64,000 nt of DNA. It comes from Streptomyces sp. LX-29 (GTDB taxonomy: Bacteria > Actinomycetota > Actinomycetes > Streptomycetales > Streptomycetaceae). Below the pieces are notes generated by a model. It had not been told where the DNA came from and searched no databases. It was given only the letters and a program-made list of their open reading frames with translations. The DNA lies in assembly GCF_029541745.1 (NCBI RefSeq), contig NZ_CP089746.1, positions 2,294,001-2,358,000 on the forward strand. The letters run 5' to 3'. Every line of letters starts with the position of its first letter. Within the stretch, counting starts at the first letter, position 1. Below are positions 1-9,288 of this stretch, one piece after another. The position numbers were made by a program, and so were the translations under genes.

Positions 1-123
1 CCCGCCGCCCTCTCCGGACGCGCCTCGCCGTCCGGCCACCGGCCATGGCCGCGGCTCGTGCGTCGGGCCGTCCGGCGCCGAGACCGGCACCCGCCCCGGG
101 GCGCGCCCGGTCGAGGTCCGCGC

Positions 124-816
124 TCAGTCGAAGCCGATGGTCTCCAGCGCGTCCACGGCCGCGCGGTCCAGCAGCACCGCGGAGGAGCAGCCGTGCGGGG
201 GCCGGCCGACCTCCGCCGCTTCGAGCAGCCGTGCCATCGCGCGCCGGTGCCGCCCGAAGGCGTAACCGGAGACCGCGCGGCCGCGCGCGCTCTGCCCGGC
301 CAACGCCACCGCGGGTGACACGTCCAGCAGCACCGCGTGCAGCCGGCGGCCCTGCCGCCGCGCGCGCCGGGCCAGCCAGCGGCGCACCCACACCAGCTGG
401 CCGCAGTCGTGCACCACCACGCTGGCGCCGGAGCGCACCGCGCGGCGCAGCCGGGCGTAGTGCGCGCAGCGCACCAGGGGGCGGTAGACCACGTACGGCA
501 GCCAGTCGGGCAGCCGGCGCTGCCAGCGTTCGCGGGTGTCCTGCGAGTCCACCCGGCAGACGGCCTCGCCGCGCAGGTCCAGGCCGGCCACGGTCCGCTT
601 CATCAGGGTGCTCTTGCCGCTGCCCGGCAGCCCGGAGGCGACGACGAGGTCACCGGCCGGGTAGCGCAGCTCCCGGGCGGGGTGCCCGGCGCGCAGGTCG
701 TGGACGGCCGCTCCCCGGCCCGGTCTGACGGTGCGCCCCCCGTGGCGCGCGGGTGTTCGGCCCGGGGACAGAGGGGTGTCCGCGGTCGTGGTCTGGTCCG
801 AACGGTGCCCCTGCAC
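124..816 (-). CDS. P-loop ATP-binding protein (AAA/kinase-like)
   Basis: A 230-residue protein with a clear Walker A motif (GLPGSGKS, about residues 62-69) preceded by a hydrophobic strand, as in zeta-toxin-like or AAA_33 small kinases. The rest is Arg/Ala-rich and has no transmembrane segment. I chose the GTG at 816 because a GGAGG (826-830) lies nine bases upstream; an ATG at 843 is also in frame. It reads away from the gcv operon, so the two probably have divergent promoters in 817-1000. The P-loop is certain; the substrate is unknown. Confidence 0.8.
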   Translation of the reverse strand: MQGHRSDQTTTADTPLSPGRTPARHGGRTVRPGRGAAVHDLRAGHPARELRYPAGDLVVASGLPGSGKSTLMKRTVAGLDLRGEAVCRVDSQDTRERWQRRLPDWLPYVVYRPLVRCAHYARLRRAVRSGASVVVHDCGQLVWVRRWLARRARRQGRRLHAVLLDVSPAVALAGQSARGRAVSGYAFGRHRRAMARLLEAAEVGRPPHGCSSAVLLDRAAVDALETIGFD

Positions 817-1000
817 GGTGATCGACCTCCAAGGTCCGTTCACGTCCGCCTACCCGAAGAGTGTCAAGCAAAGGTAATGACGGACAAGGCGGTCTCCGGG
901 GACCGTGGCAGATCGCACCCGGGTGGGGGGTTCCCTTCACGCTCATACGTGCGATGATGTGCGCGCAGCTCAACCGCAACTCCATACCGGCCGCATGAAT

Positions 1001-1237
1001 CCGCGCGGGAGAGTCCCCGGCCCGGCCGTCCGTGCCGCGCACCGGGGCGCCGAAGGAGCAAGCCTCCCTTGAATCTCTCAGGCACCGATACCGCGTGGGC
1101 GAGGCAGATCTGAAAAGCGAGCCGCCGCCGTGGCTCCGCCGAAGGTGCAAGCCGGACCCCTCCGTACGCGTCGCTTCGCGTTCGACCGGGTCACGGTGAA
1201 GCTCTCAGGTTCCGATGACAGATGGGGAGAAGTCACC
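1001..1237 (+). promoter_or_regulatory. Tandem glycine riboswitch
   Basis: Two consecutive glycine-aptamer cores lie just upstream of gcvT. The first has the GGGAGAG P1 side, GCGCCGAAGGAGCAAGCC and AATCTCTCAGGCACCGATACCG. The second has CGCCGAAGGTGCAAGCC and CTCTCAGGTTCCGATGACAG. These conserved blocks and their spacing define the cooperative gcvT-type glycine riboswitch. It should turn on gcvT-gcvH-glyA when glycine is abundant. The expression platform probably lies between the second aptamer and the gcvT RBS at 1255-1259. Confidence 0.95.
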
Positions 1238-1268
1238 GACGCCACTCCTCGCCTGGGAGCAACGAACC

Positions 1269-2384
1269 ATGACCGACGCCCCACGTCTCACCGCACTCGA
1301 CGCACTGCACCGCGCGCTCGGCGCGACCATGACCGACTTCGCCGGCTGGGACATGCCGCTGCGCTACGGCAGCGAGCGTGACGAGCACAACGCGGTGCGC
1401 ACCCACGCGGGGCTCTTCGACCTCTCGCACATGGGCGAGATCACCCTCACCGGCCCGCAGGCCGGGCAGGCGCTGGACTACGCCCTGGTGGGCCACCTGT
1501 CGGCGCTGGCCGTCGGCCGCGCCCGCTACACCATGATCTGCGACGCCGAGGGCGGCATCCTCGACGACCTGATCGTCTACCGCCTCGGCGACGAGGAGTA
1601 CATGGTCGTCGCCAACGCCTCCAACGCCCAGGTGGTGCTGGACGCGCTGACCGAGCGGGCGGCCGGCTTCGACACCGTGGTGCGGGACGACCGGGACGCC
1701 TACGCGCTGATCGCGGTGCAGGGTCCGGAGTCCCCCGGCATCCTGAAGCAGCTGACCGACGCCGACCTGGACGGACTGAAGTACTACGCGGGCCTGCCGG
1801 GCACCGTCGCCGGCGTCTCCGTGCTGATCGCGCGGACCGGCTACACCGGCGAGGACGGCTTCGAGCTGTTCGTGGCGCCGGCCGACGCGGAGCGGCTGTG
1901 GCAGGCGCTGACCGAGGCGGGCGCGGACGCCGGCCTGGTGCCCTGCGGGCTGTCCTGCCGGGACACGCTGCGCCTGGAGGCGGGCATGCCGCTGTACGGG
2001 CACGAGCTCACCACCGCCACGACCCCCTTCGACGCCGGGCTGGGCCGCGTGGTCAAGTTCGACAAGGAGGGCGACTTCGTGGGCCGCGCGGCCCTGGAGT
2101 CGGCGGCCGAGCGGGCCGCGGCCAACCCGCCGCGCAAGCTCGTCGGGCTGATCGCCGCGGGCCGCCGGGTGCCGCGCGCCGGCTACCCGGTGGTGGTCGG
2201 CGGCGAGGTGGTCGGCGAGGTCACCTCCGGTGCCCCGTCCCCGACCCTCGGCAAGCCGATCGCGATCGCGTACGTCGACGCCGCGCACGCCGCCCCGGGT
2301 ACGGAGGGTGTCGGCGTGGACATCCGCGGCGCCCATGAGCCGTACGAGGTCGTGGCGCTGCCGTTCTACAAGCGCCAGCGCTGA
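1269..2384 (+). CDS. gcvT: Glycine cleavage system T protein (aminomethyltransferase)
   Basis: A 371-residue tetrahydrofolate-dependent aminomethyltransferase. It takes the aminomethyl group from lipoyl-GcvH, releasing ammonia and forming 5,10-methylene-THF. The full GCV_T domain is present (N-terminal ALHRALGATMTDFAGWDMPL, then LFDLSHMGE) with the C-terminal barrel. An in-frame ATG at 1215 falls inside the riboswitch, so the ATG at 1269, with GGGAG at 1255-1259, is the real start. It is the first gene of gcvT-gcvH-glyA and is expected to be glycine-induced. No gcvP is in the window. Confidence 0.97.
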   Translation: MTDAPRLTALDALHRALGATMTDFAGWDMPLRYGSERDEHNAVRTHAGLFDLSHMGEITLTGPQAGQALDYALVGHLSALAVGRARYTMICDAEGGILDDLIVYRLGDEEYMVVANASNAQVVLDALTERAAGFDTVVRDDRDAYALIAVQGPESPGILKQLTDADLDGLKYYAGLPGTVAGVSVLIARTGYTGEDGFELFVAPADAERLWQALTEAGADAGLVPCGLSCRDTLRLEAGMPLYGHELTTATTPFDAGLGRVVKFDKEGDFVGRAALESAAERAAANPPRKLVGLIAAGRRVPRAGYPVVVGGEVVGEVTSGAPSPTLGKPIAIAYVDAAHAAPGTEGVGVDIRGAHEPYEVVALPFYKRQR

Positions 2385-2505
2385 CGCTTCCGTACGTTCG
2401 CTTCTGTGACGTTCGCAGCCTTTGCACCGGTCTGCGCTCGCACCCCTCTGTCCCACCTGTCAAGACGTGGCACGACCACCCCGCCCTATCCAGGAGAATC
2501 AGGTC

Positions 2506-2886
2506 ATGAGCAACCCCCAGCAGCTTCGCTACAGCAAGGAGCACGAGTGGCTGTCGGCCGCCGAGGACGGCGTCTCGACGGTCGGCATCACGGAGCACGC
2601 GGCCAACGCGCTCGGTGACGTGGTCTACGTCCAGCTCCCCGAGGTCGGCGCCACGGTGACCGCCGGTGAGACCTGCGGCGAGCTCGAGTCCACCAAGTCG
2701 GTGAGCGATCTGTACTCCCCGGTGACCGGCGAGGTCACCGAGGTCAACGAGGACGTCGTCAACGACCCCTCGCTGGTGAACTCCGCCCCCTTCGAGGGCG
2801 GCTGGCTGTTCAAGGTGAAGCTGACGGAGGAGGCCCCGGCCGACCTGCTCTCCGCCGACGAGTACGCCGAGTTCTCCGGCAGCTGA
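2506..2886 (+). CDS. gcvH: Glycine cleavage system H protein (lipoyl carrier)
   Basis: A 126-residue lipoyl carrier that shuttles the aminomethyl intermediate between the P, T and L proteins. The lipoylation site is in [10 protein letters not shown], with Lys64 as acceptor, inside a complete biotinyl/lipoyl-like fold. The start is the ATG at 2506 with AGGAG at 2492-2496; an upstream in-frame ATG at 2422 adds residues foreign to the family. It lies 121 bp after gcvT and 36 bp before glyA, in a presumed riboswitch-controlled operon. Confidence 0.97.
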   Translation: MSNPQQLRYSKEHEWLSAAEDGVSTVGITEHAANALGDVVYVQLPEVGATVTAGETCGELESTKSVSDLYSPVTGEVTEVNEDVVNDPSLVNSAPFEGGWLFKVKLTEEAPADLLSADEYAEFSGS

Positions 2887-2922
2887 CCGTACGCACCCTC
2901 ATCTGACCAGATCGGGAACCTG

Positions 2923-4179
<1,257 letters not shown>

Positions 4180-4201
4180 CCGACCCGGGGTAACAAGCAC
4201 C

Positions 4202-4241
4202 ACGGGGCACCCCGCACACTGGAGTGTGCAGGGTGCCCCGT
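4202..4241 (+). terminator. Terminator after glyA
   Basis: Inverted repeat with arms ACGGGGCACCC..GCACACT and AGTGTGC..GGGTGCCCCGT and a tiny loop, giving about 18 paired bases. It lies 22 bp after the glyA stop. There is no long U-tract, as is usual in Streptomyces. It separates the gcv operon from sdaA. Confidence 0.85.
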
Positions 4242-4319
4242 ATCCCCCCACACTGCCGCAACACCGGCACCCTCCGCACCACCAGCACCACCCACTAGCA
4301 GACAAGGGAGTCCGCCACC

Positions 4320-5702
4320 GTGGCCATCTCCGTCTTCGATCTCTTCTCGATCGGCATAGGCCCGTCCAGCTCCCACACGGTGGGCCCGATGCGGGCCGCC
4401 CGCATGTTCGTGGGCCGGCTGAAGAAGGACGGCCTGCTCGCCCAGACGGCCGCGGTCCGAGCGGAGCTCTTCGGCTCCCTCGGCGCCACCGGCCACGGGC
4501 ACGGCACCCCCAAGGCCGTCCTGCTCGGCCTGGAGGGCCACTCCCCCCGCACCGTCGACGTCGAGATCGCCGACGACGAGGTCGAGCGCATCCGCACCAG
4601 CAAGCGGCTGCGACTGCTCGGCGCCGAGATCGGCACCGACCACGAGATCGACTTCGACGAGTCGACCCAGCTGATCCTGCACCGCCGCCGTTCGCTGCCG
4701 TACCACGCCAACGGCATGACCCTCTTCGCCTACGACGAGGCCGGCGCCCCGCTGCTGGAGAAGACCTACTACTCGGTCGGCGGCGGCTTCGTGGTCGACG
4801 AGGACGCCGTCGGCGCGGACCGGATCGTCCTCGACGACACCGTCCTGAAGTACCCCTTCCGCACCGGCGACGAGCTGCTGCGCCTCTCCCGCGACACCGG
4901 ACTGTCGATCTCCGCGCTGATGATGGAGAACGAGAAGGCCTGGCGCACCGAGGAGGAGATCCGCGAGGGCCTCCTGGAGATCTGGCGCGTCATGCAGGGC
5001 TGCGTCTCCCGCGGCATGTCCCGCGAGGGCATCCTCCCCGGCGGCCTCAAGGTCCGCCGCCGCGCCGCCAGCACCGCCCGCCAACTGCGCGCCGAGGGTG
5101 ACCCGCAGGCCCGCAACATGGAGTGGATCACGGTCTACGCCATGGCCGTGAACGAGGAGAACGCGGCCGGCGGCCGGGTCGTCACCGCCCCGACCAACGG
5201 CGCCGCCGGCATCATCCCGGCCGTGCTGCACTACTACATGAACTTCGTGCCCGGCGCGGACGAGGACGGCATCGTCCGCTTCCTGCTCGCCGCGGGCGCC
5301 ATCGGCATGCTCTTCAAGGAGAACGCCTCGATCTCCGGCGCCGAGGTCGGCTGCCAGGGCGAGGTCGGCTCCGCCTGCTCCATGGCCTCCGGCGGCCTCG
5401 CCGAGGTCCTCGGCGGCTCCCCCGAGCAGGTGGAGAACGCCGCCGAGATCGGCATGGAGCACAACCTCGGTCTGACCTGCGACCCGGTCGGCGGCCTGGT
5501 CCAGATCCCCTGCATCGAGCGCAACGGCATGGCCGCCGCCAAGGCCGTCACCGCCGCCCGCATGGCCCTGCGCGGCGACGGCCGGCACCATGTCTCCCTC
5601 GACAAGGTCATCAAGACCATGAAGGAGACCGGCGCCGACATGAAGGTCAAGTACAAGGAGACGGCGCGCGGCGGTCTGGCGGTGAACGTCATCGAGTGCT
5701 GA
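4320..5702 (+). CDS. sdaA: L-serine ammonia-lyase (serine dehydratase)
   Basis: A 460-residue single-chain iron-sulfur L-serine dehydratase converting serine to pyruvate and ammonia. The N-terminal beta domain opens [21 protein letters not shown], the family hallmark. The alpha domain carries Cys residues in [19 protein letters not shown] and [21 protein letters not shown], which can hold the [4Fe-4S] cluster. The start is GTG with an upstream AAGGGAG. It follows gcvT-gcvH-glyA on the same strand but behind a terminator, so it probably has its own promoter; together they form a glycine-to-serine-to-pyruvate route. Confidence 0.97.
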   Translation: MAISVFDLFSIGIGPSSSHTVGPMRAARMFVGRLKKDGLLAQTAAVRAELFGSLGATGHGHGTPKAVLLGLEGHSPRTVDVEIADDEVERIRTSKRLRLLGAEIGTDHEIDFDESTQLILHRRRSLPYHANGMTLFAYDEAGAPLLEKTYYSVGGGFVVDEDAVGADRIVLDDTVLKYPFRTGDELLRLSRDTGLSISALMMENEKAWRTEEEIREGLLEIWRVMQGCVSRGMSREGILPGGLKVRRRAASTARQLRAEGDPQARNMEWITVYAMAVNEENAAGGRVVTAPTNGAAGIIPAVLHYYMNFVPGADEDGIVRFLLAAGAIGMLFKENASISGAEVGCQGEVGSACSMASGGLAEVLGGSPEQVENAAEIGMEHNLGLTCDPVGGLVQIPCIERNGMAAAKAVTAARMALRGDGRHHVSLDKVIKTMKETGADMKVKYKETARGGLAVNVIEC

Positions 5703-5732
5703 GCCCGCTCAGCCCCTCCACCGCGGTTTCCA

Positions 5733-5771
5733 CGGCCGCGCCCGGCGTCCTCGCGATGCCGGGCGCGGCCG
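5733..5771. terminator. Bidirectional terminator between sdaA and membrane protein gene
   Basis: A perfect 14-bp stem (CGGCCGCGCCCGGC / GCCGGGCGCGGCCG) with an 11-base loop, placed between two convergent genes. It can serve both strands. Confidence 0.85.
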
Positions 5772-5785
5772 TCGCCGTTGTCAGG

Positions 5786-6547
5786 TCATGCCGTACGCGG
5801 CCGGTCCCGGTGCAGGGCGCGGCGCAGGGTGATGCCGTGGTGGGTGCGCAGCCGGCGGACCTCCCAGACCGAGAGCGCGGTGACGGAGACCGGCGGGGCG
5901 ATCAGGAAGAGCAGCTGGACGGCGGGCGGGGCGGCGACCGGCGAGTCGTCGAGGAGCTGGAAGCCGAACATGGTCCACACCAGGACGGGTGCCAGCAGCG
6001 GCGGCAGGATCTCGTGCACATCGGCGGCGCGGAAGGTGAAGTGCACCGAGAAGACGATCGCGCCCAGGCCGAAGAGCAGCACGAACAGCGCGGCGACGAG
6101 GGTGAGCGGGTAGACGACGAAGAGCAGGATGCCGAAGCCCTTCGCGAACTCCAGGCCGCCCTCGGCGATCAGCCACCACAGCACCACCGGCCAGGCGCAG
6201 AACGCCGCGACGGCCAGCAGCGGCCGGCCCACGCGGTTCAGATAGAGGGAGCGCAGCGGGGGGCGGGCGGCGACGAGGAAGGCGATCAGGGCGATCGGAC
6301 CGGCGACGACCAGCACGCCGGCGCTGAGGAAGACCTCGGTGAACCTGTCCTTGGCGAAGTCCGTCGCGGACTGCCGCATCGGATAGACGTAGACCATCCA
6401 CAGGGTGGCGGCGACGCCGACGGCGGTACGGGCGACATGCGCCCGGGTGATCAGCGGATCGTCGGTCCGGTCCACCCGGCTCGGCGCGAAGATCGTCAGC
6501 GCGAGGACGAACGGCAACGCCAGAAAACCCCCGCAGCCCGCCCCCAT
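5786..6547 (-). CDS. Integral membrane protein of unknown function
   Basis: A 253-residue hydrophobic protein with about six predicted transmembrane segments, including FLALPFVLALTIF near the N-terminus, a long VLVVAGPIALIAFLV stretch, and LLFVVYPLTLVAALFVLLFGLGA. A basic cytoplasmic tail (ITLRRALHRDRPR) follows the last segment. The ATG at 6547 has GGGGAAG just upstream. No catalytic motif or named family was recognised. It converges on sdaA and diverges from the GH25 gene. Confidence 0.8.
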   Translation of the reverse strand: MGAGCGGFLALPFVLALTIFAPSRVDRTDDPLITRAHVARTAVGVAATLWMVYVYPMRQSATDFAKDRFTEVFLSAGVLVVAGPIALIAFLVAARPPLRSLYLNRVGRPLLAVAAFCAWPVVLWWLIAEGGLEFAKGFGILLFVVYPLTLVAALFVLLFGLGAIVFSVHFTFRAADVHEILPPLLAPVLVWTMFGFQLLDDSPVAAPPAVQLLFLIAPPVSVTALSVWEVRRLRTHHGITLRRALHRDRPRTA

Positions 6548-6931
6548 GACTTCCCCGGCCCCCGCTCACGTCACGCCATTCCGCGCCCGCCGGCCTGACG
6601 GGTCCCGGTCAGACAGTAACGGATCTTCGCGGGCTCCCGCCGACAGCGCCCCCACCCGAGGGCGTTCGCCCGCCCGGGTCGCGCGCGGCTGCTTACCACC
6701 CGCGGCCTCAGCGGCGTCGAATGTTGACGGAACCCGCGCAAGGCGTGCCCGGAACGCCCCTCACGGGCTTCGGTGGTGGCGTTGCACACCGCCCCTCACC
6801 GGGCACAACCGGAAGAAGCCCTGCCCTCCCCACCCACCCCCACCCCCACCGGTACCCCCTGCGCTCTTCCCCGCCCCGGGGAGGTCCGGCATATCGCCCT
6901 ACCCCCATATCCCCCCACGGGAGGCAGCCCC
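6548..6931. other. Intergenic region upstream of the GH25 gene
   Basis: A 384-bp gap between divergent genes with no supportable coding frame. It holds a strongly pyrimidine-rich tract on the + strand at about 6823-6865 (repeated CCCC/ACCCC blocks), a G-rich strand on the complement, and then the GGGAGG RBS of the muramidase. Promoters for both flanking genes are presumed here but none is clear. Confidence 0.6.
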
Positions 6932-7483
6932 ATGCTGCATGGCATCGACGTCAGTTCGCATCAGTCCTCGTTCGACACGGACGGGGTGGATTTCGTGATC
7001 ATCAAGGCCACCGAGGGCCGCACGTATGTCAATCCGCGGCAGGCCGCGCAGGCGCGTCGGGCGCGGAAGGCCGGTTGCGTGGTGGGCTTCTACCACTTCC
7101 TGTGGCCCGGCCACATCGTCGAGCAGGCGCGCCACTTCACCCGCGAGTCCCCGGCCCGCCCCGGCGACCTCCTGGCCGTGGACTGGGAGACCACCGGCGC
7201 CGGCACCCGCGCCGGCAACGCCGAGAAGGACCGCTTCATCCGGGAGGTGAAGAAGCTCCGGCCGGACCACCGGGTGCTGCTCTACTGCAACCGCCACTTC
7301 TGGCTCCAGTACGACGCCACCTCGTACGCCGGGGACGGCCTGTGGATCGCCGACTACGTCACGGCGGGCCGGCCGCGGATCGAGGCCGACTGGCTGATCC
7401 ACCAGTACACCGACGTGCCGCTGGACAAGGACGTCGCGGACTTCCCCGACCGGGAGCGGATGCGGGCCTGGGCGGCGGGCTAG
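6932..7483 (+). CDS. Glycoside hydrolase family 25 muramidase (lysozyme)
   Basis: A 183-residue compact GH25 domain. It starts LHGIDVSSHQ, followed by FVIIKATEG, GFYHF and LLAVDWE, which supply the conserved Asp and Glu of the family active site. It should cleave the MurNAc-GlcNAc bond of peptidoglycan. The start is the ATG at 6932 with GGGAGG at 6919-6924; the longer frame from 6773 encodes a Pro-rich non-homologous lead. There is no signal peptide, so export would need another route, or the enzyme acts on lysis. Confidence 0.9.
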   Translation: MLHGIDVSSHQSSFDTDGVDFVIIKATEGRTYVNPRQAAQARRARKAGCVVGFYHFLWPGHIVEQARHFTRESPARPGDLLAVDWETTGAGTRAGNAEKDRFIREVKKLRPDHRVLLYCNRHFWLQYDATSYAGDGLWIADYVTAGRPRIEADWLIHQYTDVPLDKDVADFPDRERMRAWAAG

Positions 7484-7532
7484 CGCGCCGGCGCTCCCGG
7501 GGCGGGCCGGGCGCCACCCCGAGGAAGGGGCG

Positions 7533-7555
7533 TTGTCAGTGGGTGGCCCTAGGCT
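7533..7555 (+). promoter_or_regulatory. PafBC/RecA-NDp-type DNA-damage promoter
   Basis: TTGTCAGTG (7533-7541), exactly eight bases, then TAGGCT (7550-7555). This matches the actinobacterial RecA-NDp consensus TTGTCRGTG-N8-TANNNT used by the PafBC regulator. The -10 end is six bases from the ATG at 7562, predicting a leaderless, damage-inducible mRNA for the downstream small protein. The match is seen in the sequence; the regulation is inferred. Confidence 0.75.
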
Positions 7556-7561
7556 CGTCGT

Positions 7562-7870
7562 ATGGGTTACGCAGACCTGCGCGAACTCCAGAGCGCGCTG
7601 AACACGGCATCGGACATCGCCTTCTCTCTGGAGGCCGCCCCGAGCCCCCATGAGGCGGAGCAACTGGCCGAGGCGCTGCGGCGCGCCCTGGCGGCCGCCG
7701 GGGCGCTGGGCGCCGGGCACGGCGCCACGGGCTGTGCGGAGCACCCGCGCGGGGCCGTCGACCCGTTGTACGGGGACAAGGAGGACCCGCTGCCGCCGGG
7801 CTACGGGCGCTGTCTGCTCTGCAACGACCGGCGCAGACGGGCCAGCGCCCAGCGGCGCGGCTGGCGCTGA
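7562..7870 (+). CDS. Small protein with Cys-His/CxxC motif, probably DNA-damage inducible
   Basis: A 102-residue protein. The N-terminal half is a predicted helix (DLRELQSALNTASDIAF, then an Ala-rich stretch). The C-terminal half has CAEHP followed about 28 residues later by GRCLLCNDRRRR, a possible CxxH..CxxC zinc site, and an Arg-rich tail. There is no Shine-Dalgarno sequence; the ATG sits at the predicted transcription start of the 7533-7555 promoter. No family name was recognised. A nucleic-acid-binding role would fit the basic tail and promoter type but is inference. Confidence 0.75.
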   Translation: MGYADLRELQSALNTASDIAFSLEAAPSPHEAEQLAEALRRALAAAGALGAGHGATGCAEHPRGAVDPLYGDKEDPLPPGYGRCLLCNDRRRRASAQRRGWR

Positions 7871-7965
7871 GGCGCCGCCGCGCCGCCGTGGGGCCGGAGG
7901 TCGGCGGCACGACGATGGTGCTCGCGCCGTCGCGCGACGCGTCGCGGCCGTGCCTCCGTATGGCG

Positions 7966-8181
7966 TCAGCCCTTGCTCTGGGCCGCCCAGAACTCCTCGA
8001 AGGACAGCAGGCCGTCGCCGTTGGAGTCGTGGGAGTTGATGACGGCCTGAGCGACGGTCTCCGTGACGTACGGGTCACCCAGCTGCGCCATGACGCTCTT
8101 GTACTCCACCGCGGTGATCAGCCCGTCCCCGTTGACGTCGAACCTGTCGAACGCCCGGCGCGCCTCTTCGATGTCCGCCAC
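7966..8181 (-). CDS. Small EF-hand calcium-binding protein
   Basis: A 71-residue protein that is essentially one EF-hand pair. Loop 1 is DVNGDGLITAVE and loop 2 is DSNGDGLLSFEE, both with canonical Asp/Asn/Asp/Glu ligands, so both should bind calcium. It resembles the small Streptomyces calmodulin-like proteins. The start is GTG at 8181 with AAGGGG upstream. It lies 41 bp after the amidase stop on the same strand and may be co-transcribed from the amidase promoter. Confidence 0.9.
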   Translation of the reverse strand: MADIEEARRAFDRFDVNGDGLITAVEYKSVMAQLGDPYVTETVAQAVINSHDSNGDGLLSFEEFWAAQSKG

Positions 8182-8222
8182 TGTTCCGCCCCTTCGTTGT
8201 GCGTTGTCTGAACTCGCACAGG

Positions 8223-8879
8223 TTAGCCGTTGACCAGATCCAGGTAGCGATCCCAGTCCCAGTAGGGGCCGGGATCGGTGTGGGTGGTCCCGGGGACCTC
8301 GTTGTGGCCGATGATGCGGGAGCGGGTGGCGGGGATCGAGTAGCGGGCGCAGATGGCGGCGGTGAGCGCGGCGGACTGTCGGTACATCACGTCGGTGAAG
8401 TACTCGGGCTTGTCGATCCAGCCCTCGTGCTCGATGCCGATGCTGCGCGTGTTGTACCCCCAGTTCCCCGCGTGCCAGGCGATGTCCTTCTCGCGGACGA
8501 ACTGGCCGATGTAACCGTCCGCCGAGGCCAGCATGTAATGCGCGGACACCTTCTTCGCCGGGTTCTGGAAGATCCGCCGGGCGTTCTGGAAGGTCTCCTG
8601 GGTGACGTGGACGACGATGCGGTCGATCGGATAGGCCGTGGGGCGGCTGGACACCGTGTAGTTGGCGGTGCTGGCCGGGATCCAGTGGGTGGGGGGATAG
8701 CCCGCGTTCCCGCCCGGGCCGGGGTCGCCGGGGGTGGAACCGTCCGCCCGCGCGGCGCTCGCCGCGTTCGCGGTGGCCGCGCCGAGGCCGAGCGCGGCGG
8801 CGCCGAGGCCCGCGCCCGAGCGCAGCAGCCGGCGGCGTGAGGGATGGGGTTGAGGCATGTCTGTGTGACGCATGTCCAT
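8223..8879 (-). CDS. Tat-exported N-acetylmuramoyl-L-alanine amidase
   Basis: A 218-residue zinc amidase of the Amidase_2/PGRP type, cleaving the bond between MurNAc and L-Ala. The N-terminus carries a twin-arginine signal (PSRRRLLRSGAG, then an Ala/Gly hydrophobic core ending near ANAASA). Mature-domain zinc-ligand regions are DRIVVHVTQ, SIGIEHEG and the C-terminal HTDPGPYWDW. The ATG at 8879 is preceded by GGGAG. A DasR-like operator lies about 100 bp upstream, suggesting GlcNAc-linked control. It is followed by the EF-hand gene. Confidence 0.9.
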   Translation of the reverse strand: MDMRHTDMPQPHPSRRRLLRSGAGLGAAALGLGAATANAASAARADGSTPGDPGPGGNAGYPPTHWIPASTANYTVSSRPTAYPIDRIVVHVTQETFQNARRIFQNPAKKVSAHYMLASADGYIGQFVREKDIAWHAGNWGYNTRSIGIEHEGWIDKPEYFTDVMYRQSAALTAAICARYSIPATRSRIIGHNEVPGTTHTDPGPYWDWDRYLDLVNG

Positions 8880-8978
8880 GGGGGGCTCCCGATGCGTTGC
8901 CGATGCCTCTCATCGTGAGCATTCGACGGGGGCATGCCAAGGATTGCTGCGACACAAGAGTGAGGGAAATACCCCTCT

Positions 8979-8994
8979 TCAGGTCTAGACCATT
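8979..8994. promoter_or_regulatory. DasR-like operator (dre)
   Basis: TCAGGTCTAGACCATT contains the perfect 10-bp palindrome GGTCTAGACC and matches 13 of 16 positions of the DasR consensus ACTGGTCTAGACCAGT. It lies about 100 bp upstream of the amidase start. DasR is the GntR-family repressor of chitin and GlcNAc genes in Streptomyces, released by glucosamine-6-phosphate. The site is seen; the control is inferred. Confidence 0.65.
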
Positions 8995-9288
8995 CGCGGA
9001 TCAACATGAGAAACAATCAAGCTTCATTAGCGAATCGCGCGATACACCGCGTAGCTACCTGCCATTAATAAGGCGCGTGGCTCACCTCACCTTGGATTGC
9101 TCAGCGGAATGTCCGATCTATTCGAGAACGGACGCAGATGCCCTTTTGAAATGGCGCAGTGCGTCTGCAATAGTCGGAACCAGCGACCCCCATTGACCCG
9201 GGCTCGGTCGCTTTCGCCGCCGCGGATCACACCCCTAACGATCCGCGGCGCGCACGCAGAGGCCCCGACCGCCGCACGGCGGTTTCTA
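8995..9288. other. Lower-GC intergenic segment beside the IS
   Basis: From about 8940 to 9190 base composition is visibly richer in A/T than anywhere else in the window. A 119-codon + strand frame (8837-9196) crosses it but overlaps the amidase gene and resembles nothing known, so I do not call it. Near the IS are two hairpins: an 11-bp perfect stem at 9218-9250 (CGCCGCGGATC / GATCCGCGGCG) and a 6-bp stem at 9268-9283 followed by TTTCT. A possible weak hairpin pairs GACGCA (9131) with TGCGTC (9160). Confidence 0.6.
9218..9250. terminator. Hairpin, possible terminator, left of the IS
   Basis: A perfect 11-bp inverted repeat (CGCCGCGGATC / GATCCGCGGCG) with an 11-base loop. A second small hairpin at 9268-9283 is followed by TTTCT. 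No adjacent gene on the + strand needs it, so it may be a relic of a transcript lost on IS insertion or a regulatory structure. Confidence 0.45.

Noticed and set aside
1..123. Short frames at the left edge
   Set aside because: They are Arg/Ala/Pro-rich antisense or overlapping frames of a GC-rich strand, and the window holds too little to judge a neighbouring gene.
8837..9196. 119-codon + strand frame across the lower-GC gap
   Set aside because: It overlaps the 5' end of the amidase gene and its promoter on the other strand, has no SD or homology, and its codon third positions do not show the usual GC bias.
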